A stretch of DNA of 25,191 bases from an uncultured bacterium (GCA_937924555.1 CALDSN010000001.1:1-25191), one strand, 5' to 3'. Counted from the first letter of the stretch, positions 1-7,840 are shown. Notes: generated by a model from the letters alone, not told the origin. A program made the numbers and translations.

Positions 1-1394
1 TCCTTCGCCACTCCAGCACCAAGATGGTATTTGTTTCCACCACCCAATATGAGAAGATAGGTTATAGCGATTTAGACCCCTTCCTCATTTTGATAAACAT
101 TGATACTTTCGAGCCTATCGAGCCTCATATCGCGCAGGGAAAGGTGATGGACTTCATCCAGAGCCGTGAGCGTGAGTTCCACATCTTCAAACGCCAAGCC
201 CTGAAAGCGATTGGCTTAATCAACACCGAGATACAAGAGGATGACCTCGCTGCCATTATCTACACTTCCGGCACCACAGGAAGCTCTAAGGGTGTGATGC
301 TAACCCACAAGAACATTGTGATAGATGCGTTCCTAACCCTCAAAATCCAGAGACTTATTCACGAGGATAGGCTTATCTCCGTGCTCCCCCTACCGCACAC
401 CTACGAATGCACCATCGGCTTCATCATCCCCATGATGCAAGGTGCCTGCGTATATTATCTGGATAAGCCTCCCACGGCTAGAGTGCTGATACCTGCCATG
501 CAGAAGATTCAGCCCACCATGATCTTAACCGTTCCCCTCATCATAGAAAAGATATTCAAGCTGCAGATACACCCGCAGCTTACCAAGAACCTGCTGATGC
601 GCGAAATGTACAAGGTGCCCTTCATCCGCAAAGCCCTGCACAAGGTTGCGGGCAAGAAACTGATGAAGACCTTCGGCGGTAAAATACACTTCTTCGGCAT
701 CGGAGGAGCGCTGCTTTCTGCCGAAGTGGAACGCTTCCTCTTTGAAGCCGGTTTCCCCTATGCCATTGGCTACGGTTTAACGGAAACTTCCCCGCTAATT
801 GCAGGATGCACCCCTGCGGTAGTGAAATTCCGCTCCACCGGCACAGTGCTGCCCACTCTGGATGTGCGTATTGCCGATCCCGATCCCGTTACCGGAATAG
901 GCGAAATCCAGATTAAAGGCGAGACCGTGATGAAAGGCTATTACCGCGATAAAGAGCGCACCGACAAGGCTTACACCCCAGACGGCTACTTCATGACCGG
1001 CGACCTGGGCATCCTGAAGAAAAAGAACTACCTGTACATCAAAGGACGTTGCAAGAACGTGATAATCGGTCCCAATGGGGACAATATCTATGCGGAAGAG
1101 CTGGAAGCCAAGCTGAATGAGAACGAGAATGTGCTGGAGTCATTGGTGATGGAATCCGGTGGTAGCATCGTGGGAAGAGTGTTCCTGAACTATGAAACTC
1201 TGGATAAGCAGTATGGCATCTCCAAAATGAGCAGCGTGCAAGCAGAGAAGTTCCTGAACAAGTACCTTGAGGATATCCGCAAGCACTTGAATAACAATGT
1301 GTCCTCTTTCTCCCGCATCCATAAGCTGATTGAGCAGAAAGAGCCTTTCGAGAAGACCCCCACTCAGAAGATAAAACGCTTCTTGTATCAATAG
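1..1394 (+). CDS. Long-chain acyl-CoA synthetase (AMP-forming), 5'-truncated by window edge
   Basis: This enzyme activates fatty acids to acyl-CoA using ATP and CoA through an acyl-adenylate. The reading frame is open from base 3 with no stop, so the ATG at 24 is internal and the N-terminal part lies outside the window. Visible adenylation motifs are the phosphate loop YTSGTTGSSKGV (near 261-296), YGLTETSP (near 769-792), the TGD motif (near 999), the hinge GRCKNVIIGPNGDNIYAEE (near 1042-1098) and the C-terminal catalytic lysine region TPTQKIKRFL close to the stop. The retained ~460 residues cover most of the large domain and all of the small C-terminal domain. The family is normally 550-640 residues. 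It resembles FadD15-type long-chain synthetases, but the substrate chain length cannot be read from the sequence. It converges on tsaB across a 187-bp gap that holds a repeat element. Confidence 0.92.
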   Translation, partial: LRHSSTKMVFVSTTQYEKIGYSDLDPFLILINIDTFEPIEPHIAQGKVMDFIQSREREFHIFKRQALKAIGLINTEIQEDDLAAIIYTSGTTGSSKGVMLTHKNIVIDAFLTLKIQRLIHEDRLISVLPLPHTYECTIGFIIPMMQGACVYYLDKPPTARVLIPAMQKIQPTMILTVPLIIEKIFKLQIHPQLTKNLLMREMYKVPFIRKALHKVAGKKLMKTFGGKIHFFGIGGALLSAEVERFLFEAGFPYAIGYGLTETSPLIAGCTPAVVKFRSTGTVLPTLDVRIADPDPVTGIGEIQIKGETVMKGYYRDKERTDKAYTPDGYFMTGDLGILKKKNYLYIKGRCKNVIIGPNGDNIYAEELEAKLNENENVLESLVMESGGSIVGRVFLNYETLDKQYGISKMSSVQAEKFLNKYLEDIRKHLNNNVSSFSRIHKLIEQKEPFEKTPTQKIKRFLYQ

Positions 1395-1449
1395 CTTACA
1401 TATTTGTACCTACATACAGGATTGGAACTGTATCGCTTCGTCCCTGCGG

Positions 1450-1515
1450 GAATTACGCTATCATTGCGCTATCAATACGGAGATTGTCCGTAATTAGTCC
1501 GCAATGATACCGTAG
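1450..1515. repeat. Hairpin repeat element, copy 1
   Basis: This intergenic element has outer arms TATCATTGCG (1459-1468) and CGCAATGATA (1500-1509), a perfect 10-bp inverted repeat. A second hairpin TACGGA/TCCGTA (1476-1481/1487-1492) is nested inside. It starts GAATTACG and ends in GCAATGATACCGTAG. The same start, core (TCCGTAAT) and end are found in a second element at 7700-7775, so the two look like members of one family. No T-run follows the stem on either strand, so it is not a classic terminator, although it sits between convergent genes. The rest of the gap (1395-1449, 1516-1581) shows nothing else convincing. Confidence 0.7.
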
Positions 1516-1581
1516 TACAAACAAGGGACTAGCCTGAAACGACCATGATGTCTGAAGGCTGTTCAAGGTAGAGAATTGGGT

Positions 1582-2274
1582 CTATGCTTTGTTGTTTGCC
1601 CTAATCTGTGCGGTGGACTCCCGGAGATAAAGTGGCTCTAACTCGGCAATATCGCTGGCAATAAGCTGATTAGGCAGTAATCTACCCAGCATATAAAGAG
1701 CGGCAGCATTGGGGATGTACTGCAACGGACTGGGGTGAATGATGCTTTGCCCACGCTCCGAAAACAGCGGAGCCATAATCGGTGCAGCAGAACCGCAAAG
1801 GATAAACTCCCCCAAATCAAGTTCTGCCAGTTTTTGGGGGCTGAGCACACACGGAGCCATTAGCTCATTGAGATCGCTATCATAATGTGCGGCATAAACT
1901 TCCTTCATCTTAGCATCTATGCAGACCAGGATATTAGGCCGTAACCCGGCAAAAGGAAGCGCAGCAAGCAGCAACGAGGAAAAAGCAAATAGCGGAATAT
2001 TCAAGCCGAAAGCAATCCCCTTGGCTGTGGCAAGACCAATGCGCAATCCGGTGAAAGAGCCGGGCCCATGACACACATACACGGAGCTTAGCTTGCTTTT
2101 TTCCACGCCACAGAAGGTAAGGGCATGGTCAATTGCCGGCATCAGGGTCTCGCTGTGGGTGATCTTTATGTCAAACTGGGCAGAATATAGCACCCGCTCC
2201 TCGGAGATAATGGCAATTGAGCCGGAGTTTTGAGAACTATCGAGGCAAAGAATCAATTGCCGGCACTCATCCAA
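1582..2274 (-). CDS. tsaB: tRNA threonylcarbamoyladenosine biosynthesis protein TsaB
   Basis: TsaB is the non-catalytic partner of TsaD in the complex that installs the t6A modification at position 37 of ANN-decoding tRNAs in the cytoplasm. The protein has the ASKHA-fold start ILCLDSSQNSGSIAI and the family signature GPGSFTGLRIG (residues 70-80) followed by TAKGIA. Its length of about 230 residues is normal for TsaB. The start is uncertain. The frame opens with TTG at 2274, which overlaps the upstream ferritin-like gene by 22 bp. A second TTG at 2256 overlaps that gene's TGA stop by 4 bp and would give an N-terminus (M-ILCLDSS) closer to usual TsaB proteins. The overlap suggests translational coupling with the ferritin-like gene. 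Confidence 0.93.
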   Translation of the reverse strand: MDECRQLILCLDSSQNSGSIAIISEERVLYSAQFDIKITHSETLMPAIDHALTFCGVEKSKLSSVYVCHGPGSFTGLRIGLATAKGIAFGLNIPLFAFSSLLLAALPFAGLRPNILVCIDAKMKEVYAAHYDSDLNELMAPCVLSPQKLAELDLGEFILCGSAAPIMAPLFSERGQSIIHPSPLQYIPNAAALYMLGRLLPNQLIASDIAELEPLYLRESTAQIRANNKA

Positions 2275-2705
2275 TCGTCATACAGCTTTTCAAAGAGCAG
2301 TTTGTGTTTTGCTTCATCTGATGCCAGACGGCGAAACAGGGTGGAGATCTCCTCATCTGGGAATTTAACGCTCATTTCAGAATAGAGTTTGAAGGATAGT
2401 TCCTCACGCTTCATGGCTTTGATGAGGATGCTTTGGTAGCTGAGGTCCAGGGTTTCGGGATCGGCTGTGATGTATTCGCTGATCATCAGATTGGGGGTAC
2501 GCTGTATATCCTCCGGCTTGGCACCCGTTTGACGCAGCTTCTCTATCACTACTATATGCCCCAATTCCATGGCTTCCAGCTCTTTGAGCATTTGTATCTG
2601 GTCACTGAATTTGGCTTCCTTTTGCAACTCACGATAAAACTCCACCGCTTCCTTTTCCCGGTCAACGGCAAAATCGAGTAATTCATTGAATTCTTGCTTG
2701 TTCAT
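2253..2705 (-). CDS. Ferritin-like / rubrerythrin-type diiron domain protein
   Basis: This 150-residue four-helix-bundle protein has the ferritin-like diiron pattern: a Glu in helix 1 (E19 in REKEAVEFY), an ExxH motif E47-H50 (ELGH), a Glu in helix 3 (near residue 101, KREELSFKLY) and a second ExxH near 131-134 (DEAKH). It lacks the C-terminal rubredoxin-like domain of classical rubrerythrins. The likely role is peroxide reduction or iron handling, but the substrate is not known. The start is supported by GAGG five bases upstream of the ATG. It lies just past the terminator of the superoxide reductase/rubrerythrin/rubredoxin operon, which fits a linked oxygen-stress function, and it overlaps tsaB. 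Confidence 0.82.
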   Translation of the reverse strand: MNKQEFNELLDFAVDREKEAVEFYRELQKEAKFSDQIQMLKELEAMELGHIVVIEKLRQTGAKPEDIQRTPNLMISEYITADPETLDLSYQSILIKAMKREELSFKLYSEMSVKFPDEEISTLFRRLASDEAKHKLLFEKLYDDWMSAGN

Positions 2706-2733
2706 CTATACCTCAATATTGGTTCTTGCTTGA

Positions 2734-2759
2734 GCATTCGCAGCAGTACTGCGGGATGC
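2734..2759. promoter_or_regulatory. Hairpin in the leader of the ferritin-like gene
   Basis: An inverted repeat GCAT-t-CGCAG-cagta-CTGCG-gg-ATGC lies 29-54 bases upstream of the ferritin-like ATG and just beyond the rubredoxin terminator. There is no T-run after it on the - strand, so it is not a second terminator. It could be an operator or a leader RNA structure. This is seen by eye only. Confidence 0.35.
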
Positions 2760-2763
2760 GGTT

Positions 2764-2799
2764 AAAAAACTACCGGGAAAGCATTAAGCCTTCCCGGTA
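2764..2799 (-). terminator. Intrinsic terminator of the oxygen-defence operon
   Basis: On the - strand a 9-bp stem TACCGGGAA/TTCCCGGTA (2771-2779 and 2791-2799) is followed directly by a T-rich run (GTTTTTT). It lies 14 bases past the rubredoxin stop codon, as expected for a strong Rho-independent terminator. Confidence 0.85.
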
Positions 2800-2812
2800 A
2801 GCACTTTATGGA

Positions 2813-2953
2813 TTAATCTAAGGGTTCAAACATATCCTTGCCGACCCCACACTCCGGACAAACAAAATCCTCGGGAAGTTGTTCGAAAGGAACATTGTCG
2901 TTATCAGCAGGATCGTAGATCCATCCACATGCGATACATTGATATTTCTGCAT
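2813..2953 (-). CDS. Rubredoxin
   Basis: This small 46-residue cytoplasmic electron carrier has a single Fe(Cys)4 site. The translation begins MQKYQCIACGWIYDPA, with ligands C6 and C9, and ends VCPECGVGKDMFEPLD, with C32 and C35. The two halves match the CxxCG and CPxCG rubredoxin knuckles. At 46 residues it is slightly shorter than usual (50-54) because the loop between knuckles is short. The start has a perfect AAGGAGG eight to nine bases upstream. It is the last gene of an operon with rubrerythrin (20-bp gap) and superoxide reductase. It probably passes electrons to one or both of them, as in other anaerobes. Confidence 0.93.
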   Translation of the reverse strand: MQKYQCIACGWIYDPADNDNVPFEQLPEDFVCPECGVGKDMFEPLD

Positions 2954-2973
2954 TGTTACCTCCTTATCTCTAT

Positions 2974-3564
2974 TTAGTAAGCTTCTGTGTGTATTTCAAA
3001 ATAACTCTGGGGATGAGCACAGCAAGGACAAAGCTTGGGAGCTTCAGTCCCTTCGTGAATGTACCCGCAGTTGATACACTTCCAGAACAGCTTCTCTTCT
3101 CTTTTGAAAACCTTAAGGTCTTTGATATTGTCGTACAGTTTGCGGAAACGCTTTTCATGCTCTTTTTCCACCTTTGCCACCAAACGCCAGGAGAGGGCAA
3201 TGTCCTTATACCCTTCTTCTTCGGCAATCTCGGCAAACATGGGATAGAGCTCTGTCCACTCTTCCTTTTCGCCATTGGCGGCATACTCAAGATTCTTGAG
3301 AGTGTGCTCCGGCGACCATGCCACGGGGTAGGAAGCCATGATGTTGATAACTTCGCCTTCCAAGCCATTCTTCAGCAGGTGCTTGAAGAATACCTTAGCA
3401 TGTTCTTTCTCGTTATCCGCAGTCTCAATGAAGAGGTTGCATATCTGCTCATAACCCTCTTTCTTGGCTGTTTTAGCGGCATATACGTAGCGCATGCGGG
3501 CTTGAGACTCGCCGGCAAAAGACTTCATTAAATTCTCGGCAGTTCTGCTTTCTTTAAAAGACAT
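2974..3564 (-). CDS. rbr: Rubrerythrin
   Basis: This peroxide reductase of anaerobes combines a diiron ferritin-like domain (about 1-150) with a C-terminal rubredoxin-like domain (about 158-192). Visible diiron residues are E19 (AGESQAR), E52/H55 (NEKEH), E93 (NLEYA) and E133/H136 (VEKEH). The iron-sulfur-like Fe site uses C163 and C166 (CINCGYIHEG) and C179 and C182 (CPCCAHP). C181, an extra cysteine inside the second knuckle, is unusual because most relatives have a non-cysteine there. Length (196 residues) is normal. GGAGG precedes the ATG and overlaps the TAG stop of the upstream superoxide reductase gene (9-bp gap), so the two are probably translationally coupled. Confidence 0.95.
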   Translation of the reverse strand: MSFKESRTAENLMKSFAGESQARMRYVYAAKTAKKEGYEQICNLFIETADNEKEHAKVFFKHLLKNGLEGEVINIMASYPVAWSPEHTLKNLEYAANGEKEEWTELYPMFAEIAEEEGYKDIALSWRLVAKVEKEHEKRFRKLYDNIKDLKVFKREEKLFWKCINCGYIHEGTEAPKLCPCCAHPQSYFEIHTEAY

Positions 3565-3573
3565 TGTTACCTC

Positions 3574-3951
3574 CTATGCCTTCCACAGTCCATGTAAGTT
3601 GCAATACTCACGGACGTATAACACTTTTTCCATATTGACGGGGAATTTGGCTTTGGGCTCCATCCCCGGTTTAAGTTCCTTGCGATACACCTTCTTCTCG
3701 GTAATCACTTCTATCAAGGCAATATAGTGCTTCTCTTCCATGGGGTGGGGCACACTTCCCACGCTAACTTCTATCTTATCACCAAGATCGGTCACCACCG
3801 GAACATGCTTTTCTTTGGCTGCATCCACGGAGTTTTCTACCAATAAATTCATCGGTTGCCCGCAGCAAACTAAATCGCCACCGCCGGCATAAACGACTTC
3901 TACCACATTCCCGCAGAGGGGGCAATGCCACAACTGACGCAAAGCTATCAT
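3574..3951 (-). CDS. dfx: Desulfoferrodoxin (class I, two-iron superoxide reductase)
   Basis: The enzyme reduces superoxide to hydrogen peroxide without producing oxygen. The N-terminal desulforedoxin-like Fe(Cys)4 domain has C10, C13 (CPLCGN) and C29, C30 (CCGQP). The C-terminal catalytic domain shows H49 (EKHVP), H69 (PHPM), H75 (EKHYIAL) and the C-terminal C117/H120 pair (EYCNLHG), the expected Fe(His)4Cys set. I chose the ATG at 3951, giving 125 residues, because GGAGG lies five bases upstream and the protein then starts like other family members. The longer frame from 4011 has no ribosome site. It is the first gene of the operon with rubrerythrin and rubredoxin. The peroxide it makes is the substrate of rubrerythrin. 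Confidence 0.94.
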   Translation of the reverse strand: MIALRQLWHCPLCGNVVEVVYAGGGDLVCCGQPMNLLVENSVDAAKEKHVPVVTDLGDKIEVSVGSVPHPMEEKHYIALIEVITEKKVYRKELKPGMEPKAKFPVNMEKVLYVREYCNLHGLWKA

Positions 3952-3969
3952 TTGATCCTCCAGTATCTT

Positions 3970-3975
3970 ATTATA
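3970..3975 (-). promoter_or_regulatory. Candidate -10 box for the dfx operon
   Basis: A perfect TATAAT lies about 20 bases upstream of the dfx start on the - strand. A TTGACA occurs further up (4006-4011), but the spacing of 30 bases is too long for a standard sigma-70 promoter, so only the -10 element is proposed. Confidence 0.35.
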
Positions 3976-4112
3976 ATTTCCAAATCTGAATAGGTGGGAT
4001 TCTTTTGTCAATAGGAATTTTTTGGCTTCCCAGCCTCAAGAATTTCCTTGCCAAAAAGATAGGCATCTGTTTTTATGCCATAAAGTGGTAATATTCTGAA
4101 GGAAACTGATAA

Positions 4113-4823
4113 ATGAAACGCCTTGCATTGCTTATCCTGTCGCTGTTTGCGCTTGCCGGATGTGTGCATTACGATGAAGAGCTGTGGCTCAATCGTGATG
4201 GCTCCGGACGGGCGAAGCTGCGCCTGATTCACCGCTCCCCCTACGAGAACCCTGAAGAGATTACCCGTAAGGCTTCTCTCCCAGGTATCAATCTGCAAAG
4301 ATATGACATACAGAGAAAGGGAGCCGATGCAATCTACACCATTGAGTTCAAATTCAAGAGCGTTGAAGCATTCAATAATATCAATGACCAGCTTGGTGCT
4401 GCCGACTTCTGGGGTAAGATCACTCTGAATAAAGAGCCGGGGCGTCGCATCACCTTCAAACGCCGTATTGCCTTGGGTAGCCCTGAAAGTGATGATGATT
4501 TCGAGAATATCTTCAGCCGGATGCAAACCGAAGATCCTGTGTGGAACTACAAGCTGCATGTCCCATGGAAGATTGTATCCACCAATGCTTCACCCAGTAA
4601 CACAGACCTCAAAAACCGCACTATCAGTTGGAGTTTCGATACTGGCGCAATGTGGAATCAAAATGGTTTAATGACGGTTGAACTTAAGAAAGGTTTCCCT
4701 TGGTTATTGGTGTTTATCGGGATAATCGTCTTTACCCTAACCGGCTTCCTTGTGCATTGGCTGTTCCGCTTTGCCAAGAAGTCACACTTAATTGAGAGGC
4801 TTACTCACCATAGCGATGATTAA
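4113..4823 (+). CDS. Predicted lipoprotein with C-terminal membrane anchor (LppM/DUF3153-like)
   Basis: The N-terminus is a type II signal peptide with a clear lipobox, LFALAGC, so Cys17 should be lipidated. The body (about 20-190) is a soluble domain beginning VHYDEELWLNRDGSGRAKL. This recalls small lipoproteins of the LppM/DUF3153 type, which open with a beta-strand pattern around a conserved DGSG turn. A transmembrane helix spans about 196-218 (PWLLVFIGIIVFTLTGFLVH), followed by a basic tail (RFAKKSH). The protein is therefore tethered at both ends. The function is unknown and the family assignment is tentative. It is divergent from dfx and ends 14 bp before the convergent polA stop. The longer antisense frame 4008-4559 lacks these features and was rejected. 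Confidence 0.82.
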   Translation: MKRLALLILSLFALAGCVHYDEELWLNRDGSGRAKLRLIHRSPYENPEEITRKASLPGINLQRYDIQRKGADAIYTIEFKFKSVEAFNNINDQLGAADFWGKITLNKEPGRRITFKRRIALGSPESDDDFENIFSRMQTEDPVWNYKLHVPWKIVSTNASPSNTDLKNRTISWSFDTGAMWNQNGLMTVELKKGFPWLLVFIGIIVFTLTGFLVHWLFRFAKKSHLIERLTHHSDD

Positions 4824-4837
4824 CAATCGCTTAACCC

Positions 4838-7597
4838 TTAGTGCGCTTCGAACCAGTTTCTACCAATCCCCACATCTGTCTTTAGCTCCACAACAGCTCT
4901 AAGCTCCTCCGGCAAGGCGTTTTCCATGGCAGTTTGCACCAGCTTTCGTGCCTCTTCCACATAGTCCACCTGCACCTCAAACACCAGTTCATCATGCACT
5001 TGGAGGATCATCTTTATCTGCGGTTTATCTGCCAGCAGCTTGTCTATCTCTATCATTGCCATCTTGATTAAATCCGCAGCCGAACCCTGGATTGGCATAT
5101 TCACCGCCACTCTTTCCGCTTCACTCTTCAAGCCCTGATTTCTACTCTCGATATTGGGCAGATACAGCCTTCTGCCAAACAAGGTTTCACAGTATCGTTC
5201 CTGCCTGGCATTGGCAATGCAAGTGGCAATGAAGTTCTTAATAGAGGGGAACTGGGCAAAGTAGCTGTCGATAATCTCCTTGGCTTCACGCTGGCTAACC
5301 CCGATATCCTTGGCAAGCTTCCGTTGTCCCATGCCATATAGTATACCGAAGTTTATCGTCTTGGCGGCTCTGCGTTGGTCTGTGCTCACCTCTTCCGTGC
5401 TGATGCCATATATCTTGGCGGCAGTCCGCTTATGGATATCCTCTCCGCTTTTAAATGCTTGCACCAATGCCTCATCTTTGCTCATCAATGCCAAGAGGCG
5501 CAGCTCTATCTGCGAGTAGTCCGCAGCCAAGATCAGGTGCTGCTCGTCCTTCCCGCAGAATGCTTTGCGTATCTGTCGCCCCAGCTCTGTTCGCACCGGG
5601 ATGTTCTGCAAGTTCGGATTGGTGGAAGATAGCCTGCCCGTGGATGCCACAGTCTGGTTAAAAGAAGAGTGGATGCGGTTCGTGGCAGGATTTATCATCT
5701 TGGGCAAAGCCGTCACATAGGTAGATTGCAGCTTGGTTAACTGCCGGTGCATGATAAGCTTCTCCGCTATCTCATAGTCCTCCGCCAGCTCCTCCAACAC
5801 GCTATTATCCGTGGAGTATCCCGTCTTGGTCTTCTTCTTGTTGGGCAAACGCTTTTCCTCGAATAGCAGCTTAGCAAGCTGCTGGGTTGAATTAAGGTTA
5901 AACTCATAACCCGCATACTGATATATATCGTCTGTCAGTTCCTTCAGTTCCAGATTAATCTTATGCGAGATTTCCCCCAGGATACTGCAATCCACCGACA
6001 CACCATTCTCTTCCATCCGCCTCAGCACCTGTAGCAGAGGCTGTTCCACCTCATCAAAGAGCTTGTGCATGCCGGAGAAATCCACCCGCTTGCGATAGAT
6101 GGGATACAAGCAATACACCGCCCAAGCATCTTCCGCTGCGTAACGGCACGCTTCGTTCACATCAACCAAATCGAAGCTGATTTGGTTTTTACCCTTGCCT
6201 ATCAGGTTTACAATTGGTATCATCTCATATCCCAGTTCTCTTAGGGCACAATCATCCAAACTGTAGCTATTTGTCCCGGGATCAAGGATATACGCTGATA
6301 GCATGGTATCAAAAAGCGGATTATCAATCTGCCAACCATGCCTGCCAAGGACAGTTAAATCGTATTTCAGGTTATGTCCGATAATCAGCTTACCTTTCAG
6401 CGCATCCTGCAAATGCAGCAACACTTCTTTTATAGCCAGGTTTTCCGCCATGCGATGCCCAATGGGCAGATAGTAGGCTTTATCCTGCTGTACGCACAGT
6501 GATACCCCCACCAAAGATGCCTGCATGGGATCCAGCGAATCTGTCTCTGTATCCATGCTAATAACCTTTGCTGCCTTCAGTTCCTGCAGCATCTGCACAA
6601 AGTTCATGCTGTTCACTAACACCGCGGTGAAGGATAACTCACTTGCTGCCTTAGCCTCCCTAGCAGGTTCCACTGTTTCCGCAAAGATGTCGTCCTGATA
6701 CTCCTGTTTCTCTTCCCCCTTGCTATCCGGCAGGGGAGGGTATTTGCTTTCTATCTTACGCTTAATTGAGCCAATTTCATATTCTGTCAGCAGGGGTAGG
6801 GCTTGCCTTAAACTTTGCACATTAAAAGCCAGTGCTTCATAATCAGGCAGTTGCATGGGTGCATTCTGCTCGATGCGGGCAAGCTTTTGGGAGAGATAGG
6901 CGTTCTCTTTTTCGCTTTCCAGCTTTTCTTTCAGCTTGGGGGCAAGCTTATCCAAGTTTGCATAGATGCCGTCCAAACTGCCATGCTCTTTCAGCAATGC
7001 CTCCGCTGTCTTTGGCCCGATGCTCTTCACTCCCGGGATGTTATCCGAAGCATCTCCAACCAAGGCAAGGTAATCCACAAACTGCTCCGGATAAACGCCA
7101 TACTTGGCAAACACCGCAGCCCTATCCAGGCTAACATCCTTCATGGGATCCAGCAGCGTGCAGTGCTCATCCACCAATTGGCAATAGTCCTTGTCACTGG
7201 TAACCATCACCACCTGATATTCGCCTTTGAATTTAGCTGCCAGGGTACCCAGAACATCATCCGCCTCAAAGCCGTCCATCCCCAGTTCCGGCAAGCCGAT
7301 AAGGCGAAAGAACTCGTGCACCGGCTCTATCTGCGCCACCAAGTCCTCCGGCATGGGGGGACGCTGGGCTTTGTATGCCAGATACATTTCGTGGCGAAAG
7401 GTGGGTGCCTTACGGTCGAAAGCAATGGCTATGTGTTGCGCATCCAGGCTCTCCACCAAGCGGATGAAGGAGCTTGCCACTCCGTAGATAGCACTGGTGT
7501 TCATGCCTTTGGAATTTATTAAAGGATTCTTGATGAAAGCGAAGTGTGCCCGGTATAAAAGGGCGGTGCCATCTATCAGATAAAGCTTTTCTGCCAT
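4838..7597 (-). CDS. polA: DNA polymerase I
   Basis: This 919-residue replication and repair polymerase fills gaps and removes RNA primers. The 5'-3' exonuclease domain covers about 1-285 (LYLIDGTALLYRAHF, GFEADDVLGTLA, GDASDNIPGVKSIG). The 3'-5' proofreading domain covers about 325-510, and its acidic residues are all present: D349 and E351 (MDTETD), D413 (KYDL) and D490 (AAEDAW). It should therefore proofread, unlike the inactive version in many bacteria. The polymerase domain has D693 (AADYSQIELR), KTINFGILYGMG and D869 (QVHDELVF). The start at 7597 is chosen because GGGAG lies nine bases upstream and the usual MAEKLYLIDG begins there. The frame extends 33 codons further without support. 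Confidence 0.97.
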   Translation of the reverse strand: MAEKLYLIDGTALLYRAHFAFIKNPLINSKGMNTSAIYGVASSFIRLVESLDAQHIAIAFDRKAPTFRHEMYLAYKAQRPPMPEDLVAQIEPVHEFFRLIGLPELGMDGFEADDVLGTLAAKFKGEYQVVMVTSDKDYCQLVDEHCTLLDPMKDVSLDRAAVFAKYGVYPEQFVDYLALVGDASDNIPGVKSIGPKTAEALLKEHGSLDGIYANLDKLAPKLKEKLESEKENAYLSQKLARIEQNAPMQLPDYEALAFNVQSLRQALPLLTEYEIGSIKRKIESKYPPLPDSKGEEKQEYQDDIFAETVEPAREAKAASELSFTAVLVNSMNFVQMLQELKAAKVISMDTETDSLDPMQASLVGVSLCVQQDKAYYLPIGHRMAENLAIKEVLLHLQDALKGKLIIGHNLKYDLTVLGRHGWQIDNPLFDTMLSAYILDPGTNSYSLDDCALRELGYEMIPIVNLIGKGKNQISFDLVDVNEACRYAAEDAWAVYCLYPIYRKRVDFSGMHKLFDEVEQPLLQVLRRMEENGVSVDCSILGEISHKINLELKELTDDIYQYAGYEFNLNSTQQLAKLLFEEKRLPNKKKTKTGYSTDNSVLEELAEDYEIAEKLIMHRQLTKLQSTYVTALPKMINPATNRIHSSFNQTVASTGRLSSTNPNLQNIPVRTELGRQIRKAFCGKDEQHLILAADYSQIELRLLALMSKDEALVQAFKSGEDIHKRTAAKIYGISTEEVSTDQRRAAKTINFGILYGMGQRKLAKDIGVSQREAKEIIDSYFAQFPSIKNFIATCIANARQERYCETLFGRRLYLPNIESRNQGLKSEAERVAVNMPIQGSAADLIKMAMIEIDKLLADKPQIKMILQVHDELVFEVQVDYVEEARKLVQTAMENALPEELRAVVELKTDVGIGRNWFEAH

Positions 7598-7699
7598 AAG
7601 GATACTCCCTGTCTGTTTGGGTAAAGTTTTTATGGCAGGCAGTATCTTGGCAAGAGATTTGTGCAGGTTGCTTCCCTTTTTGTGGGAAGCTGCCAATTT

Positions 7700-7775
7700 G
7701 AATTACGTGATCATTGCATAATCATTGCATGTTTCATCCGTAATAAACATGTAATGATTATGCAATGATCCCTAG
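7700..7775. repeat. Hairpin repeat element, copy 2
   Basis: This near-perfect inverted repeat has 26-base arms (7709-7734 and 7745-7770) that pair throughout with one G-T position, and a 10-base loop (CATCCGTAAT). Each arm carries the unit ATCATTGC twice. The start GAATTACG, the core TCCGTAAT and the end GCAATGATCCCTAG match the element at 1450-1515. It lies between the divergent polA and rplU genes, 37 bases upstream of the candidate rplU -35 box, so it is not a terminator. The transcribed form would fold into a long rod. Confidence 0.75.
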
Positions 7776-7811
7776 AAAGCAGGATAAAACAAGAGGCAGA
7801 GAACTTAACGC

Positions 7812-7840
7812 TTGACAGATATGCTGCTTAGAAATTGAGT
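7812..7840 (+). promoter_or_regulatory. Candidate promoter for rplU-rpmA
   Basis: A consensus -35 box TTGACA is at 7812-7817. The hexamer 17 bases later (TTGAGT, 7835-7840) is a poor -10 match. The position, about 35 bases before the L21 start, is reasonable. Only the -35 is well supported. Confidence 0.35.

Noticed and set aside
1395..1581. Possible bidirectional terminator between acyl-CoA synthetase and tsaB
   Set aside because: The hairpin has no T-run on either strand and a related copy lies between divergent genes, so a repeat element fits better.
2929..3531. 200-codon + strand frame over rubrerythrin
   Set aside because: It is antisense to rubrerythrin with all its metal ligands.
4006..4011. 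TTGACA as -35 of the dfx promoter
   Set aside because: It is 30 bases from the TATAAT box, too far for a normal promoter.
4008..4559. 183-codon frame on the - strand over the lipoprotein gene
   Set aside because: It is antisense to a frame with a clear lipobox and membrane anchor, has no ribosome site, and resembles no protein family.
6815..7522. 235-codon + strand frame inside polA
   Set aside because: It is antisense to conserved exonuclease motifs of DNA polymerase I and has no independent support.
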